A DNA stretch of 64,000 nucleotides from JBKHYJ01 sp046565505 (GCA_046565505.1 JBKHYJ010000061.1:190971-254970), one strand, 5' to 3'; shown: positions 8,023 through 17,215, counted from the first letter of the stretch. Notes: generated by a model from the letters alone, not told the origin. A program made the numbers and translations.

Positions 8023-10224
8023 TCAGGTGCGGATCAGGCGGATCGTCCCGTCGGGCAGGATTAAACGTATTATTATTCTCCCCAGACTCCCCGGCTTACT
8101 CCCATCGCTGAGCCTCCCCTTTTGATGCAGGAATGTAATATTCTTCTTAAACTTCGGCTCCCGGTCAAAAGTGAGGCACGCGCCCGATTCGGGCGCAATG
8201 ATTTCCAGCCGCGTGCCCAGCGTGAACCCCTTGCCCCTTATCTTTATAGTGTTGCCCACGTCCACCGAATCGATTGTAGGCAGGCCGGCTATGGCATCTG
8301 CCGAGTTCGGGACCTTGAAAACCAGCACGGCATTATCGGGCTGGCCGCATGCCGCGTAGATGGGCCCGGGGGAACCGAGGGCGGCCGCGGCCGGGATGGC
8401 GGTCGATGTCATGCAGGCGACGCCGCGCGGCTTGGCGCATGACGCGCCTCCGATGGCCGGGGATGTGACCACCTGCCCTATGCGCGGGTCGAGCACTGCG
8501 ACCTTGCCTATGGCATCATTCGTGAAGATCATACCCAGGACATCACTGAGCGCGTTGCCCGTAAGCCTGCACGACGTGATGCCGAAGGGGCCGCCGCCCC
8601 CGCCGCCGGCTTCCAGGGTCGTGCCCGTTTCGGGGTTGCGAGTGAGAGGGCTGCCGGGCGCGGCCAAGCCCGTCGCGCCCGCGCTGCCGGGGGGGGTGCC
8701 GCGCGTTGTGTCGTCGATGACGGCGCGAACGAATTCATCCTTGCAGGTGTCGAACTCCGCCAGGGCGCCGTTGGGCCCCGTGGCGTTGGCAGTGCCCCAG
8801 TAGGTCACAAACAGGTTCCCGCTCGATTGCGATATGGCGCCCTGCCAGGGGTTCGTTGCCGTGAAGGGGAACGGCGGCACGAGGGCGGCGCCGATCACGG
8901 GCGCAGGTATGTCTTTGATCTTCTTATCGGTCTTCGTATCGATGACGGATACGGAGCCATCTCCGAAGTTGGTCACGTACACTTTCTGGTTGTTGACCGA
9001 GGCGGTGCAGCTCGACGGCTGGCTGCCGACAGGTATTTCGGCGATCTTCGTGTTCCTCCCGGCGTCGATAACATCGACCCTGTCCGCGCCCGCGCATGGG
9101 ACGTACAGCTTTGCCCCGCCCGTCACGTGCGCCAGCGCGGGAAACATCGGCCCCTTGCCCACGTTGATGGTCGCGGCCTGCGTGAGGCTGTTGCCCGACG
9201 GGAGCAAGACCAGCACGCGGCCCGGCCCGACCTGCGAGTAATCTATCGGGAATTCTTTCGACGGGATCGTGTTCGAGCCGAAAAGCGTCACGAACGCTTT
9301 GACCTGAGTCGCGTTGCCCTGTACGAAGGTAGTGGCGCCGATCACGCCGAAAGGCCCATCCGGTGTCCCGCCCGGCCCGTCCCCCACCGCCACGTTCTGA
9401 AATGTGTTGTCGGGGCCGATGACGGTCAGGTTATCTGAGACGTAGTTGGTGACGACGACGAACCCATTGGTTCCCGCGCCCACGCCCCACGGCTCGACCG
9501 CCTTGGGGTCCTTGATCGTCGTCACGGCGAGCGGCTCGACCGCGCCGGTCTCGACGGTCGCGCGTATCAGGAAGCTGCCGGGTTTATTACATGGCGATTC
9601 CCCCTGTAGCGGGGTGTCGGATAATTTTCGCCAGTTCGCGCCCGCGTCGTTAGTGATGAAAGACTCTGTGCCTTGAGGGGTTGACTTCCCGGGCACGTCA
9701 AGCAGCGCCGGGAAGTCCGCGATCCCGAATTCATCCATCACGCCCACGACAAGGCTGCCGCTTTCGATAGTCAGGGGCGTGACGAGATTGAAAGTCATGA
9801 TCTGCTCCATGCCCCTCACGCGGCCGATGAAAGTGGCGTCCGGCGACTGGCCGTTGTTCGGCCCGTCCATCTCCGGGTCGGCGTAGACGACTATGCGGTA
9901 GAGCGAATCGGGTTTGACCTCGTGCCCTATGGGGCCATTGCGACTGAACCCGATGGTGACGGAGCGCAGCGTCGCCGGGTAAGCCGTAGGTGTAAGCTTG
10001 TTCACCCACCCGAACCCCGGCTTGCCTTTGAGGAAGTCGGGAGAGCCAAGCACACATTCGGCGGCCCCATCATCGATCGATAGCTCGCGAAGCTCGCCTT
10101 GCGGCGTAGCGTCCCGCGCGGCGACTGTCGCGGCCGGCGGGTGTGAAATGTAGACCATTATTAGAATGATAGAGAGCGCCAGCAAAAAGGAGAGGGCGCG
10201 CGCGGGGGCAATTATATTTTTCAT
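8023..10224 (-). CDS. Secreted YVTN beta-propeller repeat protein
   Basis: Exported protein of about 733 residues with an N-terminal hydrophobic signal (MKNIIAPARALSFLLALS). The middle carries repeated beta-propeller blades of the YVTN/YncE kind: LYVPCAGADRVDVIDAG, KVYVTNFGDGSVSVID and similar. The C-terminal part ends in an IPT-like segment (IRGKGFTLGTRLEI) of the sort used in surface adhesins. The ATG at 10224 is chosen over the upstream in-frame start at 10269 because a GAGG lies about 10 bases before it and it starts the signal peptide cleanly. Such propellers often bind ligands or proteins at the cell surface; no enzymatic site is visible. Confidence 0.78.
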   Translation of the reverse strand: MKNIIAPARALSFLLALSIILIMVYISHPPAATVAARDATPQGELRELSIDDGAAECVLGSPDFLKGKPGFGWVNKLTPTAYPATLRSVTIGFSRNGPIGHEVKPDSLYRIVVYADPEMDGPNNGQSPDATFIGRVRGMEQIMTFNLVTPLTIESGSLVVGVMDEFGIADFPALLDVPGKSTPQGTESFITNDAGANWRKLSDTPLQGESPCNKPGSFLIRATVETGAVEPLAVTTIKDPKAVEPWGVGAGTNGFVVVTNYVSDNLTVIGPDNTFQNVAVGDGPGGTPDGPFGVIGATTFVQGNATQVKAFVTLFGSNTIPSKEFPIDYSQVGPGRVLVLLPSGNSLTQAATINVGKGPMFPALAHVTGGAKLYVPCAGADRVDVIDAGRNTKIAEIPVGSQPSSCTASVNNQKVYVTNFGDGSVSVIDTKTDKKIKDIPAPVIGAALVPPFPFTATNPWQGAISQSSGNLFVTYWGTANATGPNGALAEFDTCKDEFVRAVIDDTTRGTPPGSAGATGLAAPGSPLTRNPETGTTLEAGGGGGGPFGITSCRLTGNALSDVLGMIFTNDAIGKVAVLDPRIGQVVTSPAIGGASCAKPRGVACMTSTAIPAAAALGSPGPIYAACGQPDNAVLVFKVPNSADAIAGLPTIDSVDVGNTIKIRGKGFTLGTRLEIIAPESGACLTFDREPKFKKNITFLHQKGRLSDGSKPGSLGRIIIRLILPDGTIRLIRT

Positions 10225-10238
10225 GATTTTTAACCTCG

Positions 10239-10261
10239 AATCAGAGTCGGGCGCTCTGATT
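10239..10261 (-). promoter_or_regulatory. Inverted repeat between -10 box and ribosome site of the YVTN gene
   Basis: AATCAGAG (10239-10246) and CTCTGATT (10254-10261) form a perfect 8-bp inverted repeat around a 7-base centre. It covers the predicted transcription start, between the -10 hexamer (10261-10266) and the GAGG ribosome site (complement of 10233-10236). It could be a repressor operator or a 5'-end hairpin in the mRNA. Confidence 0.45.
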
Positions 10262-10288
10262 AAATACACGGCAACCGTCTGCGTTCAA
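10261..10288 (-). promoter_or_regulatory. Predicted sigma-70-type promoter of the YVTN gene
   Basis: Reading the minus strand: TTGAAC (10288-10283), a 16-bp spacer, TATTTA (10266-10261). This places the transcription start near 10254, about 30 bases before the ATG at 10224. Confidence 0.45.
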
Positions 10289-10609
10289 CAGGCTACATCA
10301 TTGCGTTTGCGAAAATGGATCGGACCAGCTCGACTGTCACGGGCAATTGTAAACCAATGACACTGATTTAAAAACAGCACGCCGTATGCCATTTGCCCGG
10401 CACCCATCCGCGGCTTGGGAAAGGGCGCAATTGTCCCGCGGTCAAGCCCGAGCTATCACCCTCATCTACGAGGCCGCCGCCGCGACTTGAAAATATTGGT
10501 AACATGCTTCCCAAGGAGTCGGGAATAAAGTACCGGCCGTGGGAAATCGGTAGTCAGTAATCGGGACGCGACAACTTGCGGCGGCTGAAAGGGGCCACGT
10601 ATGTTTCAT

Positions 10610-11797
10610 TCAGGTCTTAAGCAGGCGCGCCTCGTCACGTACGAGAGGGTCCGGGTCCGTCAACGCCGCTTCAATCAATCGCCCGGCCCTGCGTGAATCG
10701 AGGTGCGCGATGGCCCACAGCGCATGGGAGCGGATCAGCGGCTCCGGGTCATGCTCTATGCGCTCCGCGAGCGCGGGCACGGCGGCCGTGCAGCCGACGT
10801 TGCGGGCGACGACGGCTGCGTTGCGGAGCAGCCCGCGCCGTTTGGGTCGCGTAAGAGGTGTGCCTTTGAACCGCGCGCGGAACTCGTCGTCAGTCTTGAT
10901 CGAAAGCACCTCGGCCAGGTCGAGCCTGGGTCCCACACCCGCGTCGGGATGGAGTTCTTGCCAGGCGGTATCTTTGGCGAAGCTGTTGAAGGGGCAGACT
11001 AATTCCGTTTGCCCGCGCAGGACGCGCGGCAGCGGCCCGCGCTCGATACTTTTTGGCGGCATCTCCTGGCACACGTCGCAGCCGAACACCCACTCGCCCA
11101 TAAGCTGGCGCAGGTCGCGCGGTATGAGGTCTTTGTTTTCGATCGTCAGGTAAGACGTGCACCGCCGGGAGTCCAGCCTGTAGGGCGCGGCAAAGGCCCC
11201 GGTCGGGCAGGCGTCTATGCAGCGGTGGCAACTCCCGCAACTAACTTCCGTCCGAGGCCCGTCGTGCGGCAGCTCCAGGTCCACGAGTATCTCCGATAGG
11301 AAATACCAGGAGCCATTTTTCGGCTGGAGCAGGTTCGTGTTCTTGCCGATAAAACCGACGCCGGCACGCGCGGCAGCAGCCCGTTCAAGCAGCGGCACCG
11401 CATCGACGAAGCACCGCGCGCTCAGCTTGCGTGAAGCTATTTTTTCCATCTCGGCGGCCATCGCGACCAACCGCGGTTTCACCACGTCGTGGTAGTCGCG
11501 CCCCCACGCATATCGGGCCACGCGCCCATACCGGCTCTCGTGGCTGAAGGCAGGCGCGCTGACGTAGTAATTGACGGCGAGCGTGATGAGCGATTGGGCG
11601 GCCGGGGCGAGCGAGGCTGGGTTGGCGTGCAGCTCCGTTTTGCGAGTCATGTAGCCCATGCCCGCGGCGAACCCCGCTTCGCGCCAGTCGCGGAAAGCCT
11701 CGTCGTCACGTGCCAGCGGCTCGACGCCCGTGATGCCCACGACCTCGAACCCAAGCCCCCGCGCCGCGCTCTTGATCTGCGCAACCATCTCTCTCAC
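10610..11797 (-). CDS. queG: Epoxyqueuosine reductase
   Basis: Cobalamin- and iron-sulfur-dependent enzyme that reduces epoxyqueuosine to queuosine at position 34 of GUN tRNAs, in the cytoplasm. Visible are the N-terminal reductase domain (RYAWGRDYHDVVK; VPLLERAAAARAGVGFIGKNT), two 4Fe-4S motifs (CGSCHRCIDACPTGAF; FGCDVCQEMPPKS, plus the later LVCPFN cysteine) and a C-terminal HEAT-like segment (ALWAIAHLD). Length 395 is normal. The GTG at 11797 and ATG at 11788 are both possible starts; GAGAGAG lies between or just before them. The neighbours are unrelated, so it may be transcribed alone. Confidence 0.93.
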   Translation of the reverse strand: MREMVAQIKSAARGLGFEVVGITGVEPLARDDEAFRDWREAGFAAGMGYMTRKTELHANPASLAPAAQSLITLAVNYYVSAPAFSHESRYGRVARYAWGRDYHDVVKPRLVAMAAEMEKIASRKLSARCFVDAVPLLERAAAARAGVGFIGKNTNLLQPKNGSWYFLSEILVDLELPHDGPRTEVSCGSCHRCIDACPTGAFAAPYRLDSRRCTSYLTIENKDLIPRDLRQLMGEWVFGCDVCQEMPPKSIERGPLPRVLRGQTELVCPFNSFAKDTAWQELHPDAGVGPRLDLAEVLSIKTDDEFRARFKGTPLTRPKRRGLLRNAAVVARNVGCTAAVPALAERIEHDPEPLIRSHALWAIAHLDSRRAGRLIEAALTDPDPLVRDEARLLKT

Positions 11798-12105
11798 GTA
11801 AAAAGGCTACCTAATGTGAAAGCAGTAAAGCAATGTGGCAAGGTCTATGAGCGCGGAAGGCGCGACAGGCCCGGGCCTTCGCTCCGCCAGGCGCGATTTG
11901 CCGCCCTCCGCCGCGCCTGAAGGAATTCGGCGGCGGCCGGCAATGTTTCGCCCGCCGCGCGTCGTAATGCTAAAATGTTCTAAGCATGTGGAGCGCAGGA
12001 GGACCATCACCTGGAGTGCTGCATATTATGACGGCGCGGCCTATTTTCATGCGCCTGGCGCGGGTTTCAAGCGCTCGGCGCGGTCTCAATCAGTAGAGAG
12101 AGCCT
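11798..12105. other. Divergent intergenic region queG / PP2C
   Basis: 308 bp that should hold both divergent promoters. No convincing hexamer pair, repeat or small gene was found. The PP2C ribosome site is a run of AGAGAGAG at 12095-12102. Confidence 0.4.
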
Positions 12106-13590
12106 ATGGACCTTAAAATAGGTTTCGTATGTGACCGGGGGCTGAACCCTAAACGCCCGGTCAATCAAGATCGCTACCTGTCGATCCCCGAGCGGGGACT
12201 GTTCGCGGTATTCGATGGCGTGGGCGGGCAGCGCGCGGGCGAGGTCGCCAGCCAGACCGCGGCCGAAACCATAGAGGAGGCACTCGCCCACCAGTCGTCC
12301 GGCCCCGCGCCGGAGATGATACGCCGCGCGATCAAATTTGCTAACCGCGACATATTCGAGATGGCGGAAAGCGACCCCGCTTATAAAACTATGGCGACGA
12401 CGGTCGCGCTGATACAGATAGATGGCAAGCGCGCCACCGTGGCCCATGCGGGCGACAGCCGCATCTACCGGCTCGAAGGCGGCAAGCTCTACCGCGAGAC
12501 GATCGATCACACCGACCTTGACGATGACGTGAGGGCGGGCGTCATCACCCCGAAGCAGGCGGCCGAGCACTCGGGCCGCAACGTCATCAATCGCGCCCTC
12601 GGGGCCGAGCCTGACGTGGAGGTCGAGATCAAGACCATCAACGTGCGCGACGGCACGCGCTTCCTGCTCTGTAGCGATGGCATATACCGCCACCTGTCGG
12701 ATGAAGAGATCGCCTGCGTCCTGGCTCAGGTCAAAGAGCCGCAAGAGGCGGCCGACGAGTTGAAGCGGATAGTCCACGAGCGAGGCGCGGACGATAACCT
12801 GACGGCGGTCGTCGTGCAGGTGGGGCGCGCGCAACAAACCGCCATGCTCGGGGTTGAGGATGGGACGGGTGATAGAAAAAATATTCAGCCCGTCGGCGTC
12901 GGCCGCGCCGACCTCTTGAGCGCCGCCCCGCAGTCATCCCGCGCGGCCTCTTCCGCCGAGTCAGAGCCGGGCAAGCACGGCCGGCAGGGCGGCGGCCGCA
13001 TAAAAGTTGATCTCGGCAGCAAGGCGCGCGAGGCCGGGCCTGACCCGGCGGAAGAGCGGACGCAGAGAGAGCGGGCTCAAAGAATAGACAAACAAAACAA
13101 CCACGGCCGCGCGGATGGAGATTTCGCGCCGCCCCGCCGCGGGGTCTCCCCCGCCTGGAAGTGGTCGTCTCTGGCGTTGCTCTTGATGCTCGCGGCGGCG
13201 GGCGCATATATAGTGTGGGCGCGGTCAGGAACTTCCGGCGGCCCTACGTCTACACCGGCTGGGCAGGAGAACATGATTCATCCGATGCGGGCCGGGCGCG
13301 ACGCCTTTGAGAGCGGGGATTATCAAACGGCGGAGGCGCAGTTCGCCTCCTTCGCCGCCCGGGAGCCTCAGAACCCCGAGGCGCATTACTGGCTCGGCCG
13401 CGTTCAGCTCGCGAGGCGCAACTTTGTAAACGCGGCCCAGAGCTTCGAGCAGGCCATTCGCATACGGCCCACGATGTATGAGGCGTACCTCGACGCGGCC
13501 GGGGCGTACGAGGCGGCCGGCGACGAGCAGAAGGCCAAGCGCATGCTCGCCCTCGCCGGTGAGCAGTTGAGGCTGGCCGCGCCCCAGTAG
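12106..13590 (+). CDS. PP2C-family Ser/Thr phosphatase with transmembrane helix and TPR tail
   Basis: Metal-dependent protein phosphatase. The PPM domain (about 1-245) shows the ordered motifs VNQDRYL, FAVFDGVGGQRAGE, AHAGDSRIYRL, LLCSDGIYRHL and ADDNLTAVVVQV, with the metal-binding aspartates present. A charged, low-complexity linker follows, then one transmembrane helix (about 350-370, WSSLALLLMLAAAGAYIVW) and about three TPR-like helices (395-490). The phosphatase should be cytoplasmic and the TPR part outside the inner membrane. It is followed by a kinase and an FHA protein on the same strand, the arrangement of a reversible Ser/Thr phosphorylation unit. Confidence 0.9.
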   Translation: MDLKIGFVCDRGLNPKRPVNQDRYLSIPERGLFAVFDGVGGQRAGEVASQTAAETIEEALAHQSSGPAPEMIRRAIKFANRDIFEMAESDPAYKTMATTVALIQIDGKRATVAHAGDSRIYRLEGGKLYRETIDHTDLDDDVRAGVITPKQAAEHSGRNVINRALGAEPDVEVEIKTINVRDGTRFLLCSDGIYRHLSDEEIACVLAQVKEPQEAADELKRIVHERGADDNLTAVVVQVGRAQQTAMLGVEDGTGDRKNIQPVGVGRADLLSAAPQSSRAASSAESEPGKHGRQGGGRIKVDLGSKAREAGPDPAEERTQRERAQRIDKQNNHGRADGDFAPPRRGVSPAWKWSSLALLLMLAAAGAYIVWARSGTSGGPTSTPAGQENMIHPMRAGRDAFESGDYQTAEAQFASFAAREPQNPEAHYWLGRVQLARRNFVNAAQSFEQAIRIRPTMYEAYLDAAGAYEAAGDEQKAKRMLALAGEQLRLAAPQ

Positions 13591-13727
13591 CGCGGGCGGG
13601 CCGGTTGACCCGAAAAGCCGAGCCGCGCGGCCGGGCGAGTTGAAGCGGCGAGGGCGCGCGCGAGCCGGGCGCGACACGAGCCGCTCCGGCGGACATTCGG
13701 CGAGAGAGTTGCCGGCGCGTGTTCGTA

Positions 13728-13733
13728 TATAAT
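13728..13733 (+). promoter_or_regulatory. Perfect -10 hexamer before the Ser/Thr kinase gene
   Basis: TATAAT lies 21 bases before the GTG start at 13755, predicting a leader of about 15 bases that still includes the AGGGG ribosome site. No good -35 hexamer is seen at 16-18 bp. The kinase may therefore have its own promoter in addition to read-through from the phosphatase gene. Confidence 0.4.
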
Positions 13734-13754
13734 CATTGGTAGGGGCAAATCATA

Positions 13755-15425
13755 GTGCCTGAGTTGAGACTGGAAAACAGCATAGTCGATGATCGCTTCC
13801 TGGTGGACCGGTGCCTCGGCCGCGGCAGTTACGCCGAGATATTCCTCGCCTCCGATGGGCAGCGCGACGCCCGCCCGGTCATAATCAAAGCGCTCAACAT
13901 GACGCTGCAAGGCACGCCCGACATTGAGCTTGAACAGACACTCGTAGAGAACTTTCAAAACGAAGCCATCGCGCTCGACAAGGTGCGCCACCCGAACATA
14001 ATTCGCAGGCTGGGGCACGGCACGGCCGCGGACCTCAAAGGCACGCCGTTCCATTACCTGGTGCTCGAATACATGCCCGGCGGCGACCTGCTCGACCTGT
14101 GCCGCAAGCGCCCTTTCGGCCTGGATGACGCGCTGTTTTATTTCCGACAGGTCGCGGAAGCGCTCGCTTACGCGCACAGCCAGGGCGTCATCCACCGCGA
14201 CATCAAGCCGAACAACCTGTTGCTGTCGGCCGACAAGAAGACCGTCAAGGTCGCCGATTTCGGCGTCGCCAAGATGGGGGCCAGCGATTCGGACGAGATC
14301 ACGCGCGTCGGCACGAATGTCTACGCCCCGCCCGAGCATCACCCTGACAGCGCTGCCGATGATTTTCATGACAAGCTGACCCCGTCGGCTGACATTTATT
14401 CGCTGGCAAAGACGATCTATACGGCGATGACCGGCCGCGCCCCGCGCCAGTTCTCTCGCCAGCCCATAACGGAGCTACCGGCGGAGCTCGGCGGCGAGGA
14501 ATGGTCCGGCGAGCTGCTCGCTATTCTCCGTAAGGCCACGTCGGCGCGGGTCGCCAACCGCTACGACTCGATACAGGAGTTCTGGCAGGACTTCGCGGCG
14601 CTGCGGTTGGGGAAGGCCGCGCGGCGGGGCGCGCTGAAGGAAGGCGACGCAGAAGAGACCGTGGTCCGTTCGCGCCTGAGCGGCACGAGCACGGTAGGGC
14701 GCGCCGTGGCCCGGCCTAATTTTCAGGCCATCACAATCGCGCGGGAAGGCGCTCGGCCACAGAAAGCGCGAATAATCGTTGACTTGCCGCATGACAAGCC
14801 GCACGGCCCGGCCTCGGGCGCCGAGGCCGGGCCGGCCGGGCCGCAGGCCCCCGGCGCGGGCGCGGCTTCCGTAAACCCCGCGGCCGCCCAGGCTGACCCG
14901 CGGGCAGGTTTTACGTCCCGCCTCGCCGAGCACGCCGAAGCTGCGCGGGCGGAAGTAATCGAGCGGGCAGGTGTGAAGGACAGGCAGGCCGCCGCTTTCC
15001 AGACGAAAAAGATGCGCGCGGACGTGATGGCGGAGCCGACTTTTTTTGATAACCTGCGCGCCTTCATCGTATCGGACTGGCTGCGCAGAATCTTCATCAT
15101 ATTTATGGTGGCGGCGTTGATAGGCCTGGCCGCTTCCACTTATTATCACTTCGCGGGGCAGCGTTCGCCTCTGCCTTCGTTTGAAGACATGTTTCGGGGC
15201 AGGGAGGGGTTGATAGCGAACCCCAACGTGTCTTACACGAACTTGCGCAGCGACCCCTCGCCCTACTCGAATATAGTGAGCAAGCTGCCGAATGGCACGC
15301 GGGTGCGCGTAGTCGATGAGCAAGGCTGGTGGAAGAAAGTGAGGGTCCTGGAGTGGTCAGGCGCCCAGCCGGACAACTTGCCGGACGATGGGTGGATCGA
15401 CGGCCACTTCGTCAGGTTCGATTGA
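13755..15425 (+). CDS. Membrane-anchored Ser/Thr protein kinase with SH3-like domain
   Basis: Hanks-type kinase. The domain (about 12-285) has the glycine loop LGRGSYAEIF, lysine K45, catalytic HRDIKPNN (D149), DFG (D168) and a VYAPPEH segment in place of the usual APE. A proline/alanine-rich stretch is followed by a transmembrane helix (about 438-460) and a C-terminal bacterial SH3 domain (about 480-556: VSYTNLRSDPSPYS, VRVVDEQGWWKKV, GWIDGHFV), probably periplasmic and possibly binding cell wall. The GTG start has AGGGG ten bases upstream. Encoded between a PP2C phosphatase and an FHA protein, its likely opposing enzyme and phosphopeptide reader. Confidence 0.93.
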   Translation: MPELRLENSIVDDRFLVDRCLGRGSYAEIFLASDGQRDARPVIIKALNMTLQGTPDIELEQTLVENFQNEAIALDKVRHPNIIRRLGHGTAADLKGTPFHYLVLEYMPGGDLLDLCRKRPFGLDDALFYFRQVAEALAYAHSQGVIHRDIKPNNLLLSADKKTVKVADFGVAKMGASDSDEITRVGTNVYAPPEHHPDSAADDFHDKLTPSADIYSLAKTIYTAMTGRAPRQFSRQPITELPAELGGEEWSGELLAILRKATSARVANRYDSIQEFWQDFAALRLGKAARRGALKEGDAEETVVRSRLSGTSTVGRAVARPNFQAITIAREGARPQKARIIVDLPHDKPHGPASGAEAGPAGPQAPGAGAASVNPAAAQADPRAGFTSRLAEHAEAARAEVIERAGVKDRQAAAFQTKKMRADVMAEPTFFDNLRAFIVSDWLRRIFIIFMVAALIGLAASTYYHFAGQRSPLPSFEDMFRGREGLIANPNVSYTNLRSDPSPYSNIVSKLPNGTRVRVVDEQGWWKKVRVLEWSGAQPDNLPDDGWIDGHFVRFD

Positions 15426-15560
15426 GAAAATGATAATCGATTTTAGATTTTGGGCTAGGGGATTGACAGGGCGAGGCAGCGCGCCCGTGCCGCTTTAATT
15501 GAAAGTACTGAAGTCTATAAATCCCCCGCCGACCCGAAATCCGAAATGCCGGAGGGAACG

Positions 15561-16415
15561 ATGGGCTTGCAGAATTGGTTCGAGAGCCTCAGGAAGTGGA
15601 TAGACGGCGAAGAAGACCTAGACGAGCAGGGCGAGCCTGTCGCGCGGTCTAAGTGGGACGACTTCTTAGTGGCGGTGGCGCGGGAGATAGAGCAGTCCAT
15701 GCAGCGCGAGATGTTCACGCCGCCCGGCGGGCCGACCTACGTGCCGCGCGAGTACATAGTTTTCTTGAACCCTGAAGACGACGCGGAGTGGCAGGGCGAG
15801 AAGCGCGAAGGGCTGGAGCGCGGCCTTTATCACGTGCTCTCGGAGCGCGCCAAGGACCTGGCCGGCGACAACGCGTTTCAGACCAAGACGCTGACGGTCG
15901 AGCTTCGCGTAGACCCCGCGCTGGAGCAGGGCCGCTTCCGCGTGCAGCACATATGGGACACAGAGGCCCAGAAGACTATGGTTAAGCCGCGCAAGGCCAA
16001 GACGCCATCCGGGCCGATAGCCGGCATGGCTACTATAGCCGAAGACCGCGAGGACGAGGCCACGATCGTACGGGCGCGCAAGCCCGTCGAGCCGCTCTAC
16101 TCTGTATTGGTGCGGCGCAACGTGCCGGGGGGCGACACCGCCCCGCCCGACGTGCGCCCCTTCTTCAAAGACGAAATCACGATCGGCAGGGGCGCAAGGC
16201 AGGTGGCCGTTGACCTGCGCCTCGAAGGCGACCTCGAAGTCAGCCGCCACCATGCCACGCTTACCCGGAACGCGGATGGCGACTTCGCGATCACCTGCAA
16301 GGGCGCCAACCCTATCACGGTCAATGACGAGCGCGAAATATCGGCGGGCGAAAACGCCAGCCTCAAGCCGGGCGATAAGGTCACCATCTGTAGCTACGAG
16401 CTTATGATTCAGTAA
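15561..16415 (+). CDS. FhaA-like protein (DUF3662 plus FHA domain)
   Basis: Cytoplasmic phosphothreonine-binding adaptor of 284 residues. The N-terminal half (about 1-120) resembles the DUF3662 domain of actinobacterial FhaA (PREYIVFLNPEDDAEW, LTVELRVD). The C-terminal FHA domain (about 190-284) shows ITIGRG, the SRHHATL core and DGDFAITCKGANPITVN. The ATG at 15561 is preferred to the in-frame ATG at 15546 because GGAGGG (15551-15556) precedes it with four-base spacing. In mycobacteria fhaA neighbours pstP and pknB; the same three functions are adjacent here, suggesting FHA recognition of the upstream kinase or its targets. No membrane segment. Confidence 0.85.
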   Translation: MGLQNWFESLRKWIDGEEDLDEQGEPVARSKWDDFLVAVAREIEQSMQREMFTPPGGPTYVPREYIVFLNPEDDAEWQGEKREGLERGLYHVLSERAKDLAGDNAFQTKTLTVELRVDPALEQGRFRVQHIWDTEAQKTMVKPRKAKTPSGPIAGMATIAEDREDEATIVRARKPVEPLYSVLVRRNVPGGDTAPPDVRPFFKDEITIGRGARQVAVDLRLEGDLEVSRHHATLTRNADGDFAITCKGANPITVNDEREISAGENASLKPGDKVTICSYELMIQ

Positions 16416-16690
16416 TGATAATTCGTTTCGCCGTGGCTTCACTGATTGACGGTCGTTAAAATGTAAGGTCCGAAAAGCGCCGCGTGTGACAGCCGTCGCG
16501 CGGCGCAAGCTCATAACGCGCGGAATCGCCCCCGGCCCCCTCGCCGCGGCCGTCCCTCCCCGATTTAATGTGATTATATTGCGATGCCTCCCGGCCGGTG
16601 GCGCGCCATCCGAGGCATGTTAGAATAGGCTCATCCTCCCGGACAGTTTATCAATACGTATCATATGACGAGCCAGGTATGAGGTGATTG

Positions 16691-16888
16691 ATGATAGACT
16701 CCCGTAATTTATCCGAAGAGATTGCGAGGCTGGATAAGATGATCGAATCTTTTGAAGTGCAGTTGAACGAGATTCGTCAGCAGCGAGAGTTCAAGGCGGC
16801 CTTGCTGCGTCAAGTCAGCGGCCAGGCGTCCGGCCACATCGCAGCGGACGACTCAGCCCAGCAAAGCTCTGATGTAATCTCTGAATAG
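16691..16888 (+). CDS. Small coiled-coil protein, unknown function
   Basis: A 65-residue open frame with a good GAGG ribosome site (16681-16684) six bases before the ATG. The first 45 residues form a heptad-like helix (EEIARLDKMIESFEVQLNEI) with charged flanks; the rest is polar. Its last 36 bases overlap the end of the convergent response regulator gene, so the two mRNAs are complementary there. Not recognised as a member of a named family. It could be a partner of the adjacent regulator or simply an independent small protein; coding status is likely but not certain. Confidence 0.55.
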   Translation: MIDSRNLSEEIARLDKMIESFEVQLNEIRQQREFKAALLRQVSGQASGHIAADDSAQQSSDVISE

Positions 16889-17215
16889 GTCGTACTCGAC
16901 GGGCTTGATCAGGGCTTCATTCGCCCCGGCCCGCCGGGCCCGCTCCGCGCCATCGCTGCCGTAAGCGGTCACGGCAATTATCGGCGTCCTCTTGAATTCG
17001 GGACTCTCTCTCAGGAGCCTTATCATGTCTGTGCCGCTGAGCAAGGGCATGTTGATGTCCGTGACGATGAGGTCGGGGAGTTCTGATTTTGCCGCGTCGA
17101 TACCTTCTTGGCCATTCGCTGCCGTCACAACCTCGTAGCCTTCCATTTGTAACAGGGCGGACATTAACTCAAGTGTGTCGGCGTTGTCTTCGACTACGAG
17201 TATTTTCTTCAGCAT
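16853..17215 (-). CDS. Single-domain response regulator (CheY-like receiver)
   Basis: A stand-alone receiver of 120 residues: acidic pocket E9-D10, phospho-acceptor D53 (LIVTDINMPLLSG), the conserved threonine/alanine segment IIAVTAYGS and lysine in EALIKPVEYD. No output domain. The start is placed at MLKKILVV; a longer frame to 17272 exists but adds residues that do not belong to the fold. No histidine kinase is adjacent, so it is an orphan partner. Its 3' end overlaps that of the small coiled-coil gene. Confidence 0.9.
   Translation of the reverse strand: MLKKILVVEDNADTLELMSALLQMEGYEVVTAANGQEGIDAAKSELPDLIVTDINMPLLSGTDMIRLLRESPEFKRTPIIAVTAYGSDGAERARRAGANEALIKPVEYDLFRDYIRALLG

Larger units (their letters stand above)
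10225..10609. other. Intergenic region upstream of the YVTN gene
   Basis: 385 bp between queG (ends 10610) and the YVTN gene start, both on the minus strand. It contains the predicted YVTN promoter and an inverted repeat, both annotated separately; nothing gene-like was seen in the remainder. Confidence 0.5.

Noticed and set aside
15463..15468. TTGACA before the FHA gene as a -35 box
   Set aside because: No -10-like hexamer at 15-19 bp; the nearest AT-rich hexamer is 25 bp away.
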